A stretch of 64,000 nt of DNA, from assembly GCA_034104345.1 (NCBI GenBank), contig JAXEDY010000025.1:1-64000 (forward strand). Reading direction: 5' to 3'. A program made the translations under genes and the position numbers. The stretch is from HGM11416 sp034104345. GTDB lineage: Bacteria; Bacillota; Clostridia; Christensenellales; Borkfalkiaceae. Below the pieces are notes generated by a model. The model ran no database searches. It saw nothing but the letters and a program-made list of their open reading frames with translations, and had not been told where the DNA came from. The first letter of the stretch is position 1; each line of letters starts with the position of its first letter. This document shows positions 58,870 to 64,000 of this stretch, in pieces.

Positions 58870-60837
58870 TTGCAAGGCGAATACAAATCATCTGATATTA
58901 AAATTCTCGAAGGGCTTGACGCGGTGCGTTTGCGTCCCGGAATGTATATAGGTTCGACGGGCGTGCGCGGTTTACACCATCTTTTGTGGGAGATAGTCGA
59001 TAATGCTATCGACGAAGCGGCAAACGGTTTTGCCGATAAAATTACGGTAACTCTTTATCCCGACGGCTCGGCATCGGTAGAAGACGACGGGCGCGGCATT
59101 CCCACCGACATTCACCCCAAAGCAAAAGTTTCCGGCGTTGAAGTAGTTTTTACTCAACTTCATGCGGGCGGTAAGTTCGATAACGAAAATTACAGTTATT
59201 CGGGTGGTTTACACGGCGTTGGCGCTTCGGTAACGAATGCTCTTTCGGAATGGCTTAAAGTCGAAGTTTATAAAAACAAAACCACCTATGGCATGGAGTT
59301 TTCTTCGTATAAAGATAAAAAGACGGGCAAAATCCTTTCGGGCATTCCCAAGGCTCCGCTTGCCGACCTTAAAAAGAAAACGACAAAACGCGGAACTTTC
59401 GTCCGTTTTAAGCCCGACGCAAGTGTTTTCGAAACAACCGAATTTTCGGTAGAAACCATTGCAAAACGCTTAAAAGAACTTGCGTTTTTAAATAAAGGCG
59501 TAAAAATAGACTTTTTCGACGAACGCAATAAAGACGCGGTTATCGAAAAACATTACGAATACAGCGGCGGCATACGCGACTTCGTTTTATACATCAACGA
59601 AGGAAAATCGGCGCTTTATCCCGAACCTCTTTACGTTTCGACCGAGAACAGCGGAATTAAAATCGAGTTTGCCATTCAGCACACCGACGCGTATACCGAA
59701 AGTTTGTTTTCGTTTGTTAACAACATTCCCACCGGCGAAGGTGGGATGCACGAAACCGGCTTTAAATCGGGGCTTACGCGCGTTTTAAACGATTACGCGC
59801 GCGAGTCGGGCGCTTTAAAAGGCAAAGACGACAACTTTATAGGTGACGACTTCCGCGAAGGTTTAACCGCTATTTTGTCGATAAAAATGAAAAACGTGCA
59901 GTTCGAAGGGCAAACCAAAACAAAACTCGGCAACCCCGAAGCACGCGTTGCGGTAGAAAACGCTACCGTTGAAGAACTTACCAAACTCGTCCGCGACAAA
60001 AAGAAATATTCTAAAATTTTCGACGCGATGATTCAGAAAGCGCAAAGCGCGGCAAAAGTAAGGCTTGCCGAACGCCGCGCCAAAGAAATCGCGCGGGCAA
60101 AAAACGGCGCCGACGCAATGCGGCTCGTCGGAAAACTCGCTTCGTGTTCGTCGCGCAAAGCCGAACTTAACGAACTTTTTATCGTTGAAGGCGATTCGGC
60201 GGGCGGCAGCGCAAAACAGGGCAGAGACCGTCAGCATCAGGCGATACTTCCGCTCCGCGGTAAGCCGCTTAACGCCGAAAAGAAACGCATCGACGAAGTT
60301 TTGAAAAACGAAGAAATCTGCACGATAATAAGCGCGCTCGGAACGGGCATAGGAAGCGACTTTACGCTTAAAAACCTTAACTTTTATAAGGTTATAATCC
60401 TTTCGGATGCCGACCAGGACGGCGCGCACATAAGGGCGATACTTTTAACCTTTTTCTTCAGGTACATGAAAGAACTTATTCAGGAAGGTCACGTTTACAT
60501 CGGTATGCCGCCCCTTTACAAGGTTTATAAAAAAGACGTTATCGAATACGCTTACGACGACAACGAACTCCAACAAAAAATCGACAAAGTGGGCAAGGGC
60601 TATTCGCTTCAGCGTTATAAAGGGCTTGGCGAAATGAATCCCGACCAGCTTTGGGATACCACGATGAACCCGCAGACGCGTATGCTTATGCAGGTAACTT
60701 TGGAAGACGCCGCCGAAGCCGAAAAAATGATTACCACGCTTATGGGTGACGCAGTAGAAGAACGTAAACGCTACATTTCAGAATACGTCGACTTCGACAA
60801 AGAAGACTCGTTTAAAAACCGCGTTAAACTCGATTAA
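58870..60837 (+). CDS. Type IIA DNA topoisomerase subunit B (ParE/GyrB)
   Basis: ATPase/Toprim subunit of a gyrase or topoisomerase IV. 655 residues: GHKL ATPase with EIVDNAIDEAANG, VEDDGRGIPTD and GGLHGVGASVTNALSEWL; transducer domain (about 220-385); Toprim VEGDSAGGSAKQGRDR, PLRGKPLNAEK and DADQDGAHI; C-terminal LMGDAVEERKRYI. It starts with TTG, with AGGGGG 9 nt upstream. The pair is not near dnaA-recF, and the A subunit lacks the gyrase box, so topoisomerase IV is more likely than gyrase; that choice is inference. Confidence 0.93.
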   Translation: MQGEYKSSDIKILEGLDAVRLRPGMYIGSTGVRGLHHLLWEIVDNAIDEAANGFADKITVTLYPDGSASVEDDGRGIPTDIHPKAKVSGVEVVFTQLHAGGKFDNENYSYSGGLHGVGASVTNALSEWLKVEVYKNKTTYGMEFSSYKDKKTGKILSGIPKAPLADLKKKTTKRGTFVRFKPDASVFETTEFSVETIAKRLKELAFLNKGVKIDFFDERNKDAVIEKHYEYSGGIRDFVLYINEGKSALYPEPLYVSTENSGIKIEFAIQHTDAYTESLFSFVNNIPTGEGGMHETGFKSGLTRVLNDYARESGALKGKDDNFIGDDFREGLTAILSIKMKNVQFEGQTKTKLGNPEARVAVENATVEELTKLVRDKKKYSKIFDAMIQKAQSAAKVRLAERRAKEIARAKNGADAMRLVGKLASCSSRKAELNELFIVEGDSAGGSAKQGRDRQHQAILPLRGKPLNAEKKRIDEVLKNEEICTIISALGTGIGSDFTLKNLNFYKVIILSDADQDGAHIRAILLTFFFRYMKELIQEGHVYIGMPPLYKVYKKDVIEYAYDDNELQQKIDKVGKGYSLQRYKGLGEMNPDQLWDTTMNPQTRMLMQVTLEDAAEAEKMITTLMGDAVEERKRYISEYVDFDKEDSFKNRVKLD

Positions 60838-60963
60838 CGACGTTTTTAGTTGCGGTTAAGCACAATAAAACGTTTGCGTTTATGCGCAGGCAACAAAACA
60901 CCCAAAACGTTAAAATCTTGAATTTGATTCGTTTATTAAGCCAAACGATTCGCATAGGTAAAA

Positions 60964-63399
60964 ATGGATTTAGTTGAAAGAAAAGACAATATTATAACCG
61001 ATTCGCTTGAAAAGGTGCTGCCCAAATGCATGCTTCCTTACGCCGAATACGTTATTTTAGACAGGGCTCTGCCTCGCGTCGAAGACGGGCTTAAACCCGT
61101 GCAGCGCCGAATTTTATATTCGATGTTCGACCAGGGCATGACACCCGATAAAGATTTTAAAAAAAGCGCGAGAGTAGTAGGCGACTGTCTTGCGAAATAT
61201 CACCCGCACGGCGACACGTCGGTTTACGACGCGATGGTTCGCTTGGCGCAGCCTTTTAATATGCGCGCCATGCTCGTGGAAGGGCACGGAAACTTCGGCT
61301 CGATCGACGGCGACGGCGCGGCGGCAATGCGTTATACCGAAGTAAAACTTCAGCCGCTCGCGCTCGAACTTCTGCGCGATATCGATAAAAACACCGTCGA
61401 CTGGGATTTGAACTTCGACGATTCGCTTAAAGAACCCGCAACTCTTCCCGGAAGATACCCGAACCTTCTTGTAAACGGGGCTTCGGGCATTGCTGTAGGG
61501 CTGGCGACGAACATTCCTCCGCACAACCTTGCCGAAGTTATCGACGGGGCGTGCGCCGTTATAGATAATCCGAAAATTAAACTTTCGGATTTAATGAAGA
61601 TTATAAAGGGGCCCGACTTTCCGACGGGCGGCTATATAATAAGCGGCGACGGGCTTGAAAAAGCGTATGCCACGGGTAAAGGCAAAATTATCGTTCAGTC
61701 GAAAATGAACGTTGAACAGGATAACGGCAAAAAAAGCATCGTTATCACCGAGATGCCTTATCAGACGAACAAAGCCGCGCTTCTTTGCAAAATTTCGGAC
61801 CTTTGCGACAAAGAAAAAGATATTTTAGGCGGCATTGCCGAAGTTTGCGACGAATCGGACAGAAAGGGTATGCGCGCCGTTATCAAACTTAAAAAAGACG
61901 CGGACCCGGATAAAATCATCGCTTACCTTAACAAAACGACGGGGCTTCAGACTACGTTCGGCATAAATATGGTTGCCATTGCGAACGGTAAACCCAAACA
62001 AATGGGGCTAATCGAGATACTTTCGTATTACGTCGAATATCAGCGCAACATAGTGCTTCGCAGAACCAAATTCGATTTAGACCGCGCAAAAGAACGCGCC
62101 CATATTTTAGAAGGACTTATAATTGCCGTTTCGAATATCGACGAAGTTATTAAAATCATCAAAAACTCGTCCGATACGGGCGCAGCAAGGCAAAATCTCC
62201 GCTCGCGCTTCAACCTTTCGGAAAAGCAGGCGCAGGCTATTCTCGATTTAAGGCTTGCAAGGCTTACAAAACTCGAAGTTAACAATTTAAAGCAAGAACT
62301 TAAAGAGTTAAAACAGCGTATCGCCGAACTTCAGGCCATTGCAGACAGCAAAAAATTGCAGATGGGGCTTGTAAAAAGCGAGATGCTCGAAATCAAAAAG
62401 AAATACCGCGACGAGCGACGCTCGAAAATAGTGGGCGCTGTCGAAGAAATTACGGTTGCCAAGTTCGACGACGTAAGACCTGTAGAAGATTTTGTGGTAG
62501 GGCTTGCCTCGAACGGGCTTATCCGTAAAATAAAAGCGAACGCGTTCAAGCGAATTTTGACCGAAACCGATCCGAATAAAAAAGAACTTTTCGATTGTTT
62601 TTGCGCCGCTACGAGCGCGCAGACCGTTCTTGCGTTTACCAACTTCGGTAACTGTTATAAAATCGATATGGAACTTCTGCCCGAATCGAAAGGCGCGTTT
62701 GCCGCGGGCGTTCGGTTTGACCAGATGTTTAAAAACGTCGGCAAAGAAAAACCCGTTGCCTTATACACGCTTAACGACGAAGGTTCGATGGGCGAAGGCA
62801 GATTGTTCTTCTTTACAAAGCAAGGTTTCGTAAAACTTACGAGCGCAAACGAATACAACCTGCAAAAAGGCTTGTATCAGGCTATAAAACTTAAAGACGG
62901 CGACGAAGTTATTTCGGTAAAACGCGAAACCGAAGGAAAATCGTTGTTTTTCGCAACTAAAAACGGAATGTGCTTATACGCCGAAGGCGAAATTCCCGAA
63001 CAAGGAAGAGTAGCGGGCGGCGTTAAAGGCATCGACGTAGCGGTCGGCGACGAATTGATTTACGCTTCGCAGACCGAAGACGACTTTAATAACGAAATAC
63101 TCGTGGGAACGAGCAACGGCTTATTCAAGCGCGTATTGCTCGGTACCATAAACAAACTTGCAAGGGCGCGTAAAGGCGTTAAAATTGCAGAAACCGCCGC
63201 GGGCGAAAGGATTGCTTTCGTCAGATTAGTTACAGGCGGCGAAAAAACCGAGTTTGCGATAATAGACCAATCCGGCACAATTTATTATTCGGACAGCGCA
63301 AAAGTTCCTTTGGAAAGCAGAACTACCAAAGGCAAAACGCTTCCGAAAATCGGCGCGTGCCAGCCGGAGAAGGTGTTCATCATCGCCAGGCAACTGTAA
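60964..63399 (+). CDS. Type IIA DNA topoisomerase subunit A (ParC/GyrA)
   Basis: DNA cleavage/religation subunit. 811 residues: winged-helix with KYHPHGDTSVYDAMVRLAQ, catalytic tyrosine Y124 in AAAMRYTE, tower and coiled-coil domains to about 490, then a C-terminal beta-pinwheel (about 505-805). The QRRGGxG GyrA box expected early in a gyrase pinwheel is missing; the place is taken by FKRILTETDPNKKEL. This argues for decatenating topoisomerase IV. A 126-nt gap separates it from the B subunit, with no terminator. Confidence 0.92.
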   Translation: MDLVERKDNIITDSLEKVLPKCMLPYAEYVILDRALPRVEDGLKPVQRRILYSMFDQGMTPDKDFKKSARVVGDCLAKYHPHGDTSVYDAMVRLAQPFNMRAMLVEGHGNFGSIDGDGAAAMRYTEVKLQPLALELLRDIDKNTVDWDLNFDDSLKEPATLPGRYPNLLVNGASGIAVGLATNIPPHNLAEVIDGACAVIDNPKIKLSDLMKIIKGPDFPTGGYIISGDGLEKAYATGKGKIIVQSKMNVEQDNGKKSIVITEMPYQTNKAALLCKISDLCDKEKDILGGIAEVCDESDRKGMRAVIKLKKDADPDKIIAYLNKTTGLQTTFGINMVAIANGKPKQMGLIEILSYYVEYQRNIVLRRTKFDLDRAKERAHILEGLIIAVSNIDEVIKIIKNSSDTGAARQNLRSRFNLSEKQAQAILDLRLARLTKLEVNNLKQELKELKQRIAELQAIADSKKLQMGLVKSEMLEIKKKYRDERRSKIVGAVEEITVAKFDDVRPVEDFVVGLASNGLIRKIKANAFKRILTETDPNKKELFDCFCAATSAQTVLAFTNFGNCYKIDMELLPESKGAFAAGVRFDQMFKNVGKEKPVALYTLNDEGSMGEGRLFFFTKQGFVKLTSANEYNLQKGLYQAIKLKDGDEVISVKRETEGKSLFFATKNGMCLYAEGEIPEQGRVAGGVKGIDVAVGDELIYASQTEDDFNNEILVGTSNGLFKRVLLGTINKLARARKGVKIAETAAGERIAFVRLVTGGEKTEFAIIDQSGTIYYSDSAKVPLESRTTKGKTLPKIGACQPEKVFIIARQL

Positions 63400-63646
63400 T
63401 CTCCCTGCCGATAAAGACAATTTAATAAAAAGTCGCGGCGGCGAGATATGTTCGAATAAAGGCGGAACTGTCGCCGACGCGCAAAACAAGGGCGAAAGCG
63501 ATTTTAAAACCGAATCGGCGGTCGTGAAAAATATCGGCGCATCGACGTTTGTCGGCGCTACCGGTTCTGTTAATGCAAATAATAAGTCAATCGTAACTAA
63601 CGCAAACGGCTCGACGGGTGAAAATTCCGTTTCCGGGCAGATTTCG

Positions 63647-64000
63647 ATGTTCGAAGAACTTTCTGCGGACATTTCGTCGGCGGTAAGCGGCGAAAAGGCT
63701 ATCGTAAAAGCCGAAGACGAAATCAACGGGCAAAAAGCTGAAAAACTTGTGGGCTTTTCAACCGGTGACGCCGAACTCGATATGCTTATCGGAGGCGTTT
63801 CGGATAAAAGCGACGAAAATACGATAATATCGGACGATTTTGAAAAATCGGGCGACGAAGATTATTCGTATTACGGCACGATAAAGCCGCTGGCTGAAAA
63901 TGCGGGTATTGTCGATAAAAAAGCCGCCGCTAAAAACGCCGAAAAAGCCGAAGCGAAAACCGCAGACGATCTTATAAAAGCCGAAATCGAAAAAGCGAAA
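63647..64000 (+). CDS. Partial unknown protein, cut by the window edge
   Basis: An open frame runs to the last base. The first ATG is 63647 (MFEELSADISSAVSGEK); an in-frame GTG exists at 63524 and the frame is open upstream into the end of the A-subunit gene, so the true start is uncertain. The visible part is hydrophilic and rich in Ala, Glu, Lys and Asp, ending in a helical EKA-type tract (KNAEKAEAKTADDLIKAEIE). No family recognised. Codon use (gaa, aaa, gcg) is like that of neighbouring genes, which supports a real gene. The stretch 63400-63523 has no separate feature. Confidence 0.5.
   Translation, partial: MFEELSADISSAVSGEKAIVKAEDEINGQKAEKLVGFSTGDAELDMLIGGVSDKSDENTIISDDFEKSGDEDYSYYGTIKPLAENAGIVDKKAAAKNAEKAEAKTADDLIKAEIEKAK

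Noticed and set aside
63380..63410. Programmed frameshift joining the topoisomerase A subunit to the right-edge frame
   Set aside because: The A subunit already ends with a complete pinwheel, and I see no slippery heptamer with a downstream pseudoknot; kept only as an open question.
1..64000. CRISPR arrays, prophage, insertion sequences, rRNA operons
   Set aside because: No regularly spaced repeats, transposase, integrase, phage structural gene or rRNA sequence was seen in the window.

Overview
The window is an ordinary-looking chromosomal segment of an endospore-forming Clostridia-type Firmicute. The evidence is a complete spoIIIA operon (AA to AH), a PdaB-like polysaccharide deacetylase, a SpoVB-like flippase, Asp23/Gls24 proteins, ECF-type folate uptake, C4-type L28, and a nusB-folD-ispA-tlyA-nadK-argR-recN block. 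Base composition is moderate to low in G+C with A/T-rich gaps. Gene density is high and operons are tight, with several ATGA/TGATG overlaps. I see no phage, IS element, rRNA or CRISPR. The exact lineage cannot be fixed from the sequence; an uncultured gut-type clostridium is the best inference.

Layout. 1-2.9 kb: rnhA, two tandem YitT-family membrane proteins, and a tRNA-Glu(CTC) whose 3' flank is partly duplicated. 2.9-9.9 kb: an AraC regulator divergent from a hexuronate operon (uxaB-uxaA-uxaC-eda-kdgK) that takes galacturonate to pyruvate plus glyceraldehyde-3-phosphate. 10-15.2 kb: spoIIIA operon, the forespore channel. 15.3-22.1 kb: asp23, then the nusB to recN housekeeping block, which lacks xseA, xseB and dxs. 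22.2-27.6 kb: rqcH on the minus strand, then tig-clpP-clpX. 27.8-31.3 kb: PdaB-like deacetylase, a two-OB-fold SSB-like protein, and a uracil permease behind a long, apparently structured attenuator leader. 31.5-44.6 kb: GT-C-like membrane protein, yifB, dprA, topA, trmFO, hslV, hslU, hisS, a YgjP-type metallopeptidase and an SGNH hydrolase. 44.8-49.5 kb: rpmB divergent from asp23-fakA-recG. 49.6-55.6 kb: GNAT, a DeoC-like protein without its Schiff-base lysine, tRNA-Ser(CGA), a membrane-anchored propeller-like protein, and an AraC regulator divergent from a GH3 beta-glucosidase. 55.6-58.6 kb: a tetrahydrofolate riboswitch in front of folT, a SpoVB-like flippase, and a LysM protein. 58.8-64 kb: a type IIA topoisomerase B/A pair, probably topoisomerase IV, and a reading frame that runs off the right edge.

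The most interesting signals are non-coding. They are the uracil permease leader (multi-helix fold, possible antiterminator), the expanded THF riboswitch, a dispersed repeat of about 37 bp in four intergenic gaps, and the tRNA-Glu-derived repeat cassette. No obviously new multi-gene system such as a defence or biosynthetic island is visible.
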